From JBPOIC01 sp052034865 (GTDB lineage Bacteria > UBA10199 > JADFYH01): 64,000 bases of DNA. Made by a program: the position numbers and the translations under genes. The notes beneath the pieces are model-generated. The model saw nothing but the letters and a program-made list of their open reading frames with translations, did not search any database and had not been told where the DNA came from. The stretch spans positions 8,041 through 72,040 of the forward strand of contig JBPOIC010000039.1 of the NCBI GenBank assembly GCA_052034865.1. Reading direction: 5' to 3'. This document shows, in pieces, positions 16,599-24,716 of the stretch (position 1 is its first letter; each line of letters starts with the position of its first letter).

Positions 16599-17102
16599 AT
16601 GCATTCCGTTGCCGAAAACAATTTTTTAACGACAAAGCTCAGTGAGGTGATTGCCTGGGGGCGCAAGTTTTCCCTTTGGCCAATGCCCTTCGGAACTGCA
16701 TGCTGTGCCATTGAGTTCATGGGGGCTGTGGATGCAGTTTACGATATCTCCCGCTTTGGCGCAGAGCTCGTCCGCTTTTCCCCTCGTCAATCCGATCTTC
16801 TACTGGTGCTTGGAACCATCAATTACAAGCAGGCACCTGTTCTCAAAAAAGTTTATGAACAGATGTGCGATCCCAAGTGGGTGGTGGCAGTAGGAGCTTG
16901 TGCGACCTGTGGCGGATTTTACGACAATTATAGTGTGCTACAGGGAATCGATGAGATTATTCCCGTTGATGTTTATGTTCCTGGTTGTCCACCGAGGCCA
17001 GAATCCATTCTCAGAGGGATTGTTACCCTGCAGGAAAAAATTACGGCAGAGGCTAAAGGGGAGAAGATACAAAAACCATTTCCAATCAGTCAGCCTGCTT
17101 GA
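16599..17102 (+). CDS. nuoB: NADH-quinone oxidoreductase subunit B
   Basis: 167 residues. It carries the N2 [4Fe-4S] cluster next to the quinone site. All four ligands are visible: the adjacent cysteines of GTACCAIEFM, the cysteine in GACATCGGFY and the one in VPGCPPRPE. The SFxx-type helix ends and the TINYKQAPVLKK loop are typical. It is the second gene of the nuo operon. Confidence 0.96.
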   Translation: MHSVAENNFLTTKLSEVIAWGRKFSLWPMPFGTACCAIEFMGAVDAVYDISRFGAELVRFSPRQSDLLLVLGTINYKQAPVLKKVYEQMCDPKWVVAVGACATCGGFYDNYSVLQGIDEIIPVDVYVPGCPPRPESILRGIVTLQEKITAEAKGEKIQKPFPISQPA

Positions 17103-17151
17103 TGTGAGTGAATTTTTTGCGTTCCATAAAATAAGTGAAGGCTCTCTTTAA

Positions 17152-17643
17152 GTGAATGATATGAGCAAAGTGATCGATCGTTTTCAGCAGAAATTTTCAG
17201 AAAAGATTATTGGCTCTCATGCAAATCTTGGGGATGAGACCCTCGTCGTCTCCTCCGATGCTCTCATTGATATTCTTCAATTTGCAAAGCAAGACCCTGA
17301 GCTTCAGTTTGATATGTTGATGGATATTTGCGGGGTTGATTATCTGGGGCAAACCCCGCGGTTTGAAGTAGTTTATCATCTCTATTCAGTTCCTAAAAAC
17401 CATCGCCTTCGAATCAAAGTAAAAGTTCCGGAAGATAGCTGTCGGCTTCCTTCCTGCATTTCTCTCTGGAAATCAGCTGACTGGTTTGAGCGTGAAACCT
17501 GGGACATGATGGGAATTGAGTTTGAAAGTCATCCTTACTTAAGGCGACTGCTTTTATTTGAAGGATTCGAAGGGCATCCCTTGCGAAAAGATTATCAGAT
17601 CGACAGACGTCAGAAAATTCCGGAGCCTTTAAAGAATCTCTAA
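17152..17643 (+). CDS. nuoC: NADH-quinone oxidoreductase subunit C
   Basis: 163 residues from a GTG at 17152; an ATG at 17161 is an equally possible start. The 30-kDa subunit signature is seen as ADWFERETWDMMGIEFESHP, then LRRLLLFEGFEGHPLRKDY. It is a structural subunit of the connecting arm, separate from nuoD here, unlike the NuoCD fusion of enterobacteria. Confidence 0.94.
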   Translation: MNDMSKVIDRFQQKFSEKIIGSHANLGDETLVVSSDALIDILQFAKQDPELQFDMLMDICGVDYLGQTPRFEVVYHLYSVPKNHRLRIKVKVPEDSCRLPSCISLWKSADWFERETWDMMGIEFESHPYLRRLLLFEGFEGHPLRKDYQIDRRQKIPEPLKNL

Positions 17644-17696
17644 TTTGACAGGGCGATTTACGAACGGACCTTTTCTTGCGACCAAAATGAATCATT

Positions 17697-18899
17697 ATGA
17701 TGCAACCTGTACTAGCCGAAGAAGGCGATCTTAAAACGAAAAAGATGTATTTAAACATCGGACCCAACCATCCGGCGATGCACGGCACCTTGCGTCTGCT
17801 GGTTGAGCTCGATGGCGAGAATATTGTCAGCTCAATCGCCGAGATGGGCTATCTGCATCGTGGTTTCGAAAAACATTCTGAGACTGGCACTTATACTCAA
17901 GTCATTCCCTACACCGATCGACTCAACTACATCAGCCCTCTCATGAACAATGTCGGTTATTGCATGGCCGTCGAAAAACTTATCGGTTGTGAAATTCCCG
18001 AGCGTGCACAAGTCATCCGTCTCATTATTTGCGAGCTTTCACGTATTACCGATCATCTTGTTTGTATTGGAACCAACCTGGTCGATATCGGTGCACTAAC
18101 CAATTTTTGGTACTATTTTAATGTTCGTGAAAAGATTTACGACTTTATCGAGAAAATTTGCGGAGCGCGGCTTACGACCAACTACACCCGGATTGGTGGT
18201 CTTGCCCGTGATTTTCATCCCGAAGCTGCCGACGAATTAAAGATTATTTTAAAAGAAGTTCAGCGTGCGACCCAGGAAGTTCGAAATCTGATTTTAAAAA
18301 ACAAAATTTTCTACGATCGAACTGCAGGGGTTGCACCTATTACTGCTGAAGAAGCGAAAAATTATGGATTCACTGGTCCCTGTTTGCGGGCGGCCGGGGT
18401 CGATTATGATGTTCGCAAGGCCCAACCCTATCTCAATTATCAGGATTATGATTTCGACATTCCCGTAGGTGAATCCGGCGATACTTATGATCGCTTTTTG
18501 GTACGCTTCGAAGAGATCCAACAGTCCAGTCGCATTATTGAGCAAGCCATTCCCAAGTTAAAGCCGGGTCCTGTCATGACCTCCGATCGCCGTGTGGCCC
18601 TGCCACCCAAGAGCGAAGTGTATACCAACATCGAAGCCCTCATGAATCACTTCAAGCTCATTTTCGAAGGTGTGCGTCCTCCTGCAGGAGAGGTTTATTC
18701 AGCAACTGAAGCAGCGAACGGAGAGCTGGGATTTTATATTGTAAGCGATGGGAGTACGCGTCCTTACCGTGTGAAATGCCGTCCCCCGTGTTTTCCCCTG
18801 TATGCGGCTTATCCAAAGATGATTCAGGGATCCATGATCGCCGATGCGATTGCGGTTCTGGGAAGTATCAATATTATTGCGGGAGAGTTAGACCGGTAA
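17697..18899 (+). CDS. nuoD: NADH-quinone oxidoreductase subunit D
   Basis: 400 residues. The 49-kDa subunit lines the quinone cavity. NIGPNHPAMHGTLRL near the N-terminus carries the quinone-head-group His region; MGYLHRGFEK, GGLARDF and the C-terminal ELDR end are all typical of the family. Length matches other stand-alone NuoD proteins. The start at 17697 is one codon before a second ATG. Confidence 0.96.
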   Translation: MMQPVLAEEGDLKTKKMYLNIGPNHPAMHGTLRLLVELDGENIVSSIAEMGYLHRGFEKHSETGTYTQVIPYTDRLNYISPLMNNVGYCMAVEKLIGCEIPERAQVIRLIICELSRITDHLVCIGTNLVDIGALTNFWYYFNVREKIYDFIEKICGARLTTNYTRIGGLARDFHPEAADELKIILKEVQRATQEVRNLILKNKIFYDRTAGVAPITAEEAKNYGFTGPCLRAAGVDYDVRKAQPYLNYQDYDFDIPVGESGDTYDRFLVRFEEIQQSSRIIEQAIPKLKPGPVMTSDRRVALPPKSEVYTNIEALMNHFKLIFEGVRPPAGEVYSATEAANGELGFYIVSDGSTRPYRVKCRPPCFPLYAAYPKMIQGSMIADAIAVLGSINIIAGELDR

Positions 18900-18947
18900 G
18901 TGATTCAAAATCTCTTTATTTAAGTTTCAAAATTTCCAAAGCTCTTT

Positions 18948-19421
18948 ATGTCTATCGAGTTTTCACCCGAAAATAAAAAGAAGTTCGAAGAAACCCTGAC
19001 CCATTATCCGACCAGGCGGGCTGCGCTGTTACCGACGCTCTGGATCGCCCAACGGCAGTTTGGTTGGATTTCGCCCGAGGTCATGGAATACATCGCGTCT
19101 TTACTCGAGATTCCACCCGTGAAGGTTTACGAAGTCGCAACCTTCTACACCATGTACAATACAAAGCCGGTCGGAAAATATCACCTGCAGGTGTGCCGGA
19201 CTTTATCTTGTGAGCTGTGCGGAAAAGAAAAAATTGTTAACCACCTTCAAAGCAAATTGGGGATCAAGGCGGGCGAAACGACGGCGGATGGTCGATTTAC
19301 TTTAACCGAAGTTGAATGCCTAGGCTCGTGCGGAACCGCACCCATGATGCAGGTCAATGATGATTATTTTGAAAATCTCACGCCTGAAAAGATCGACACG
19401 ATTTTAAAAGGGCTTGAGTAA
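18948..19421 (+). CDS. nuoE: NADH-quinone oxidoreductase subunit E (24-kDa type)
   Basis: 157 residues. A thioredoxin-like [2Fe-2S] subunit of the NADH-oxidising module. The four cluster cysteines lie in QVCRTLSCELCG and VECLGSCGTAPMMQ. YEVATFYTMYNTKPVGKYH is the usual core sequence. It is followed by nuoF, with the nuoE stop (19419-19421) just before the nuoF ATG. Confidence 0.95.
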   Translation: MSIEFSPENKKKFEETLTHYPTRRAALLPTLWIAQRQFGWISPEVMEYIASLLEIPPVKVYEVATFYTMYNTKPVGKYHLQVCRTLSCELCGKEKIVNHLQSKLGIKAGETTADGRFTLTEVECLGSCGTAPMMQVNDDYFENLTPEKIDTILKGLE

Positions 19422-19425
19422 AGTT

Positions 19426-20688
19426 ATGGAACGTATCCTAACCGAACATTGGGGCAAAAAAGATTCGCACACACTGGCCTTTTATCTGGAGCATGGCGGT
19501 TATCAAACCCTGTCCAAGGTTTTTAAGATGAAGCCGGATGAAGTGATCGAAGAAGTTAAAAAATCCGGCCTGCGGGGGCGTGGAGGTGCTGGATTTGCGA
19601 CGGGTATGAAATGGAGTTTTGTTCCCAAAGACAATTCCAAACCGCATTATCTTTGCATCAATGCAGATGAAAGCGAGCCCGGTACTTTTAAAGATCGCTA
19701 CATCCTCGAAAATACCCCACATCAACTTATTGAAGGGGCCATCATTTGTTCATATGCCATCGGGGCCAAAGCTGCTTACTGCTACATTCGGGGAGAATTT
19801 GTTTTTCCAGCCGATCGTATGGAAGCTGCGGTTCAGGAAGCCTACCAGGCAGGGTATCTGGGAAAAAACATTCAAGGCAGTGGAGTCGATCTTGATCTTT
19901 ACGTTCACCGTGGAGCGGGCGCTTACATTTGCGGTGAAGAAACAGCCCTGCTCGAATCACTCGAAGGAAAACGTGGCTATCCACGCTTAAAACCCCCATT
20001 TCCGGCCCTTGTCGGTTTGTTCGGCTGCCCTACTGTCATCAATAACGTCGAAACCCTGGCCGTTACTCCTTATATTCTCAACAACGGCGGTGAGGCTTAC
20101 CGAAAATACGGCACGGAAAAAAGCCCAGGCACCAAGCTTTTCTGTGTTTCAGGTCATGTCAATAAACCTGGTAATTACGAAGTGCCTCTGGGTTATCCAC
20201 TCAAAAAACTCATCTACGAAGATTGCGGTGGGATCAAAGACGGCAAGACCTTGAAGGCTGTGATTCCAGGCGGATCTTCTGTCCCTGTCCTGACAAAAAA
20301 AGAGGCCGAAGAGGTAAATCTCGATTACGAAGCCCTTCAGTCTGCAGGTTCGATGCTCGGATCGGGAGGTGTGATTGTTATCGATGAAACCACATGCATG
20401 GTCAAAAGCCTGCTCAACCTCGCCCATTTTTATTCTCATGAATCCTGCGGTCAATGTGCTCCCTGTCGTGAAGGAACCGGCTGGTCCTATAAAATTCTCA
20501 AGCGGATTGAAAATGGGGAAGGGACCGAGGCCGATCTGGAACGTCTGCTGCAAAACGCCGATCACATGTCCGGAAAAACAGTGTGTGTGCTTTCCGATGC
20601 GCTCGCCATGCCGATCCAAAGTTTTTTAAAGCGCTTTCGTCATGAGTTTGAAGAACATGTAAAGTTGAAGAAGTGCCCTATGAAATAA
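19426..20688 (+). CDS. nuoF: NADH-quinone oxidoreductase subunit F (51-kDa type)
   Basis: 420 residues from the ATG at 19426; a TTG at 19414 overlapping nuoE is possible. It binds NADH and FMN and holds the N3 [4Fe-4S] cluster. Motifs: GLRGRGGAGFATGMKW, NADESEPGTFKDR, GAGAYICGEETALLESLEG and the cluster-binding SCGQCAPCREGT. Normally nuoG follows at once; here 503 bp of decayed toxin-antitoxin sequence intervene. Confidence 0.96.
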   Translation: MERILTEHWGKKDSHTLAFYLEHGGYQTLSKVFKMKPDEVIEEVKKSGLRGRGGAGFATGMKWSFVPKDNSKPHYLCINADESEPGTFKDRYILENTPHQLIEGAIICSYAIGAKAAYCYIRGEFVFPADRMEAAVQEAYQAGYLGKNIQGSGVDLDLYVHRGAGAYICGEETALLESLEGKRGYPRLKPPFPALVGLFGCPTVINNVETLAVTPYILNNGGEAYRKYGTEKSPGTKLFCVSGHVNKPGNYEVPLGYPLKKLIYEDCGGIKDGKTLKAVIPGGSSVPVLTKKEAEEVNLDYEALQSAGSMLGSGGVIVIDETTCMVKSLLNLAHFYSHESCGQCAPCREGTGWSYKILKRIENGEGTEADLERLLQNADHMSGKTVCVLSDALAMPIQSFLKRFRHEFEEHVKLKKCPMK

Positions 20689-20692
20689 TACT

Positions 20693-21016
20693 GTGAATCT
20701 TAATTTTGAATGGGATCATCCCAAGGTAGCTGAAAATATAAAAAAGCATGGCGTTTCTTTTTAGGAAGCTTCCAGCGCTTTATTAGATCCTCTTTCCTTA
20801 GCTTTCCCAGATAGTGGCCATTCTGCGTCAGAGTATCGGTTTCTGACTGTAGAGGAATCTACACAATTGAGATTACTGGTCGTCGCACACACTGACAGAA
20901 ATGGAAAAATCCGGATCATCAGTGCCAGAAAAGCAACTCGTAAAGAACGTAGATTTTTTTATGAAGAAAAAAGAATTAAAAAAACGAATTGCGGAGTGAG
21001 TACGATTTTTCCCTGA
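20693..21016 (+). pseudogene. Decayed BrnT-like (DUF497) toxin gene
   Basis: Reading from the GTG at 20693 gives NLNFEWDHPKVAENIKKHGV then S-F, an in-frame TAG at 20762-20764, then EASSALLDPLSLAFPDSGH, EYRFLTVEES, LLVVAHTDRNGKIRIISAR and KATRKERRFYEEKRI in the same frame. Apart from the stop this is the full BrnT ribonuclease-toxin pattern (FEWDxxKxxxNxxKHGVSFEEA, then ISARxATxxERxxYE). The TAG replaces a Glu/Gln codon in SFEEA. Expression would give a 23-residue stub, so the toxin is presumed dead. It sits between nuoF and nuoG. Confidence 0.78.
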
Positions 21017-21183
21017 TGAAGGGCGGCGTACAAGGGAAATACATGAAGGCTTACAAGAAGGAAAGTAACGTTGTCTTGCTTGAACCCGATGTTACGAAGG
21101 CTTTTCCCAATGCAGATTCTGTTAATCAAGTTTTAAGAGACCTCATGAAGCTTGCTCGGCTTCGTCTGAGTCACAGCCGTTGA
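20961..21183 (+). pseudogene. Frameshifted antitoxin-like gene paired with the BrnT remnant
   Basis: The ATG at 20961 gives MKKKELKKRIAE and then a stop. Removing one base near 20993 joins it to SEYDFSLMKGGVQGKYMKAY, VVLLEPDVTKAFPNADSV and NQVLRDLMKLA, ending at 21183. The EYDFSxxxxGKYxxxY ... DPDVxxxFPxxxSVNxxLR pattern is a small-protein family found next to toxin genes. The 5' end overlaps the toxin remnant, the usual toxin-then-antitoxin order for BrnT modules. The assignment as antitoxin is inferred from position and pattern. Confidence 0.6.
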
Positions 21184-21191
21184 GTAGTTTT

Positions 21192-22697
21192 ATGCCAACC
21201 CTAAAAATAGACAACCAAGATATCACCGTAGAACCAGGGACCACCGTCATCGAAGCGGCTAAAAAGCTCGGCGTGGAGATCCCTCATTTTTGCTACCATC
21301 CCAAACTTAGCATTTCGGGAAACTGCCGTATGTGTTTGGTAGAGGTGGAAAAATTTCCAAAACCGCAAATTTCCTGCTCGCTCGTAGCCACCGACGGTAT
21401 GGTCGTCCATACCCAATCCGAAAATGCAAAAAAGTGGCGCAAAAATGTCCTCCAGTTTATCCTCATCAATCATCCTCTCGATTGTCCGGTCTGCGATCAG
21501 GCGGGCGAGTGCAAGTTGCAAAATTACTATCTGAGCGAGTCGGTCAAGCTGAGTGAATTTCAGGAAGAAAAAGTTCACAAGCCAAAAAAAATCAGACTTG
21601 GTCCTCAGGTCATGCTCGATGACGAGCGCTGTATCATGTGTTCGCGCTGTATCCGCTTTTGCGATGAGATCACAAAGACCTCCGAGTTGGGATTCACTCA
21701 ACGGGGAGATCACATCGAGCTGCGTCCTTTTCCTGGCAAAGAACTCAACAATCCCTATTCGATAAATACTGTTGATATTTGCCCAGTCGGTGCACTTACC
21801 AGCTCAGATTTTCGCTTTAAAAAACGGGTGTGGTTTTTAAAAACAGCCGATTCAATTTGCTCGGGATGTTCGCGCGGATGCAATCTTCGTCTGCAATATG
21901 AAAATGAGACGGTTTATCGCTACCTGCCTCGTCAAAACGAAGCCGTGAATTCTGTTTGGCTCTGTGATGCCGGTCGTTTGAGTTATAAGCAGATCAATGA
22001 AAATCGTGTGATCACCTCTGAAAAACGAATCGAAGGTCAGCTTACGCGCATTCATCCTGAACAGGCGATCAGTGAAGTAACAGCTCTTATGAAAAAAGCG
22101 GCTGGAAAACCAATCCTGGTCTTGGGAAGTGCGCAAGGTTCAAACGAAAATAATCTGGCCTTAAAGAAATTAGCCGCACTTGTGGGCAGTGATCAAGTGG
22201 CACCAATGCTTGCCTACTCTGGACGTGAAGTTGCAAATCCTTACGAAGATGATTTTCTGATCAAGGCCGATAAGAACCCTAACACGCGCGGAGTAGAACA
22301 TTTGGGTTTCCAGAAATTGAATCATGTTTCTTCCTCAGAAATTTGCCTCATTCTTGGAGAAGTTTCCGAACCGGATCTTAAGAAAATTGCAGAAACAAAA
22401 CCTTCCTGCGTAATCTATTTTGCTACCCACCGAGACGCCACGACCGGGATTGCCGATTACCTTTTCCCCATCACGATATTTGCCGAAGAGTCGGGGACTT
22501 TCATGAATTTTGAAGGACGTGTGCAGAAATTCAATCCTGGGCCTAAATCTCGTGGTCAAATGAAGCCCGCCTGGCAATGGATAAAAGAGTTGGCTCAGGG
22601 GTTGGGAGTGGTCTGGAATCTTCATCCTGCTGCTTTGCTTCAGGAAGGGTTTGGTTTAAGTGATGCCGATCTTGGAGCCGAAGGCAAGAGGCTATGA
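21192..22697 (+). CDS. nuoG: NADH-quinone oxidoreductase subunit G, short form
   Basis: 501 residues from the ATG at 21192. Iron-sulfur ligands are all visible: N-terminal [2Fe-2S] motifs (CHYHPKLS-like region then GNCRMCLVEV), the His-Cys3 cluster in DCPVCDQAGECKLQ, a second set in CIMCSRCIRFCDEI, and CSGCSRGCNLRLQ opening the molybdopterin-oxidoreductase-like domain. That last domain is short: the protein ends about 270 residues later, whereas typical NuoG proteins have 650-900 residues. Other short bacterial NuoG proteins exist, so this may be functional. Its stop overlaps the next start (ATGA). Confidence 0.93.
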   Translation: MPTLKIDNQDITVEPGTTVIEAAKKLGVEIPHFCYHPKLSISGNCRMCLVEVEKFPKPQISCSLVATDGMVVHTQSENAKKWRKNVLQFILINHPLDCPVCDQAGECKLQNYYLSESVKLSEFQEEKVHKPKKIRLGPQVMLDDERCIMCSRCIRFCDEITKTSELGFTQRGDHIELRPFPGKELNNPYSINTVDICPVGALTSSDFRFKKRVWFLKTADSICSGCSRGCNLRLQYENETVYRYLPRQNEAVNSVWLCDAGRLSYKQINENRVITSEKRIEGQLTRIHPEQAISEVTALMKKAAGKPILVLGSAQGSNENNLALKKLAALVGSDQVAPMLAYSGREVANPYEDDFLIKADKNPNTRGVEHLGFQKLNHVSSSEICLILGEVSEPDLKKIAETKPSCVIYFATHRDATTGIADYLFPITIFAEESGTFMNFEGRVQKFNPGPKSRGQMKPAWQWIKELAQGLGVVWNLHPAALLQEGFGLSDADLGAEGKRL

Positions 22698-23263
22698 GTT
22701 CTGCGAGGGTGCGGCATTTTTTTCTGGGGGTGATGCTCGTGACGGTTGTTCTGGTTTCTCCTTCTGCATTTTCGCAACTCTCCCGACTGCTATCCTCCAA
22801 AGAAATTACGGCCGTGATCTTGTCTCCGATGTTCGGCATTCCAGGAGATAAAGACGGCCAATGGCTTTTAAACGATGAAGAAGCCTTGCAGGCCGAGAAA
22901 ATTCTTCAAGGCTGCATCCTTGAAAAAACAAAGCAAACCCAGAATCCCAACGAAAATCGGTGGGAAACCATTCGGCGGGAAATTCAGGTGAGGGGTTGGT
23001 CCGAGATTCAAAAAAATCTTTCGGATTATTTGCGGCAATACGCCGGAGTCACACGTGAGAAGAAAAAACTTGTTTGGATAAACGCTTTTCACAAAAACAC
23101 CTTGTCTATTTTTGGGAAGACGAACGAAGCTTTTGGATTGAGTCTTCCTCGCTGGCAGAGAGAAGTGATTTACGCCAATGATGGTGGCACCTATTTTTTT
23201 AATGCCTTCGTCGATTTGAAAGTCGGCAGTTGCGAGTCGCTTCAGTTTAATGGAGGCGCTTGA
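22694..23263 (+). CDS. Hypothetical exported protein within the nuo locus
   Basis: 189 residues, not recognised. The N-terminus (RHFFLGVMLVTVVLVSPSAFSQ) reads as a signal peptide with likely cleavage after SAFS-Q or nearby. The mature part is soluble and mixed, with KKLVWINAFHKNTLSIFG and DGGTYFFNAFVDLKVGSC near the end. The ATG overlaps the nuoG stop by 4 bp, so it is translationally coupled to nuoG, which supports real expression. A periplasmic role tied to complex I would be unusual, since nuoG is cytoplasmic; no function is assigned. Confidence 0.65.
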   Translation: MSSARVRHFFLGVMLVTVVLVSPSAFSQLSRLLSSKEITAVILSPMFGIPGDKDGQWLLNDEEALQAEKILQGCILEKTKQTQNPNENRWETIRREIQVRGWSEIQKNLSDYLRQYAGVTREKKKLVWINAFHKNTLSIFGKTNEAFGLSLPRWQREVIYANDGGTYFFNAFVDLKVGSCESLQFNGGA

Positions 23264-23280
23264 AGGAGATGCGGTTCAAA

Positions 23281-23445
23281 ATGCCTAAGCTCTTGGCAGG
23301 ATTAATGGTTTTGATAGTGCTTTATCTGTTTTGTTTTAAGCTTGCCCTCTGGCGATGTCATTCAGGTTGGGCTGGATCCCACTGCCATACGCTGCTTGGA
23401 TCCGGGGGGCACAACGTCCTGCAGGCTTTTGGTCATCTACATTAG
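23281..23445 (+). CDS. Possible small membrane protein upstream of nuoH
   Basis: 54 residues if started at the ATG at 23281, with AAGGAG 12 bp upstream. One hydrophobic segment (LLAGLMVLIVLYLFCF) and a short Cys/His/Gly-rich tail. It fits exactly between the preceding stop and the nuoH start, with its own stop 11 bp before the nuoH TTG. It could equally be chance open sequence; nothing recognisable is in it. Confidence 0.35.
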   Translation: MPKLLAGLMVLIVLYLFCFKLALWRCHSGWAGSHCHTLLGSGGHNVLQAFGHLH

Positions 23446-23456
23446 GAGAAACGACT

Positions 23457-24716
23457 TTGCTACTCCTCCTCTTAAAAATTGTGGTTCCTTTTTTTGTGAT
23501 TCTCAACATCATCCCTTTGCTGATTTGGCTGGAGCGTAAAGGTTCGGCCTATATTCAGGATCGTCGCGGACCCAATCGCGCAGGCATTTTAGGTATTCGC
23601 CTTGGAGGAATGATTCACTCGCTCACCGACGTGGTGAAACTGCTTTTTAAAGAGGATATTATTCCCGCACGCGTGAATCGGTTTTTCTATATTCTTGCTC
23701 CTTTTATTTCGATGAGTGTGGCGTGTGTAACCTTTGCTGTTCTTCCTTTTGGCGATGTGGTGCACTGGAACGGGGAGGCCATCACCCTACAGGCCGCTGA
23801 TTTGAATGCCGGAATTTTATATATCTTTGCCATTGCTTCACTCGGTGTTTATGGCGTGATGCTGGCCGGTTGGAGTTCCGACAACAAATATTCTCTTTTG
23901 GGCGGACTTCGCTCCTCGGCCCAAATGATCAGCTATGAGATTGTTCTTTCGCTTGCCGTGATCAGTGTTTTGATGATGGCAGGCTCACTGGAACTTTCGG
24001 CGGTTGTGACCGATCAATCCGAAAAAGTTTGGGGATGGAATTTTTTGCGTCAGCCGATTGCGTGTGTGCTTTTCATGATTGCGATGTTTGCCGAAACCAA
24101 TCGTTTGCCCTTTGATCTTCCAGAAGGTGAATCCGAGCTGGTGGCAGGATATCATCTCGAATACAGCTCGATGAAATTTGCCCTCTTTTTCATGGCCGAA
24201 TATGCCAACATGATCATTGCTTCGGCCGTCTTAACCTCCCTGTTTTTTGGTGGCTGGCAGGTTCCTTTTTTAAGCACCGAAACGCTTCGGGGAAATGCAG
24301 ACTTGATTTTGAAAATCCTTCTGGGTGGCGGAATTCTTGTGCATCTACTGGGAGGCGGCGCCTTGTTCAAACATGGGCTAAACAATGTTCGAGTAAAAAA
24401 ATGGGGTGATATTCGCGATTATGAGCCCGTGATTTTGGGAGTGGGAATCGGAGGTTTAGGAATTATCCTGATCGGAGCTCTTGCCTATTTCTGGACTACG
24501 TCGTTGGGTGAAAACGGAGCCTCAGTCGTTACAGGGGTGTTACAGGCCGTTACCTATATTTTAAAAATCCTGTTTTTCTGCTGGGTGTTTATATGGGTAC
24601 GCTGGACGCTTCCGCGTTTTCGTTATGATCAGCTCATGAAGCTGGGCTGGAAGTATATGCTTCCTTTAGCGCTCATCAATATTTTAGTGACGGGATGGGT
24701 GATGTTAGCGATTTAA
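23457..24716 (+). CDS. nuoH: NADH-quinone oxidoreductase subunit H
   Basis: 419 residues from a TTG at 23457 with an AGGAG Shine-Dalgarno 8 bp upstream (23444-23448). This start places LLLLLLKIVV at the N-terminus as in other NuoH proteins; an ATG at 23355 adds a non-homologous leader. Family motifs: WLERKGSAYIQDRRGPNRAG, the acidic loop FAETNRLPFDLPEGESELVAG (quinone entry), and a C-terminal helix with FRYDQLMKLGWK. It is the membrane subunit coupling quinone reduction to the proton channels. Its stop overlaps that of the antisense HEAT-like gene by 4 bp. It is normally followed by nuoI, which is missing. Confidence 0.94.
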   Translation: MLLLLLKIVVPFFVILNIIPLLIWLERKGSAYIQDRRGPNRAGILGIRLGGMIHSLTDVVKLLFKEDIIPARVNRFFYILAPFISMSVACVTFAVLPFGDVVHWNGEAITLQAADLNAGILYIFAIASLGVYGVMLAGWSSDNKYSLLGGLRSSAQMISYEIVLSLAVISVLMMAGSLELSAVVTDQSEKVWGWNFLRQPIACVLFMIAMFAETNRLPFDLPEGESELVAGYHLEYSSMKFALFFMAEYANMIIASAVLTSLFFGGWQVPFLSTETLRGNADLILKILLGGGILVHLLGGGALFKHGLNNVRVKKWGDIRDYEPVILGVGIGGLGIILIGALAYFWTTSLGENGASVVTGVLQAVTYILKILFFCWVFIWVRWTLPRFRYDQLMKLGWKYMLPLALINILVTGWVMLAI

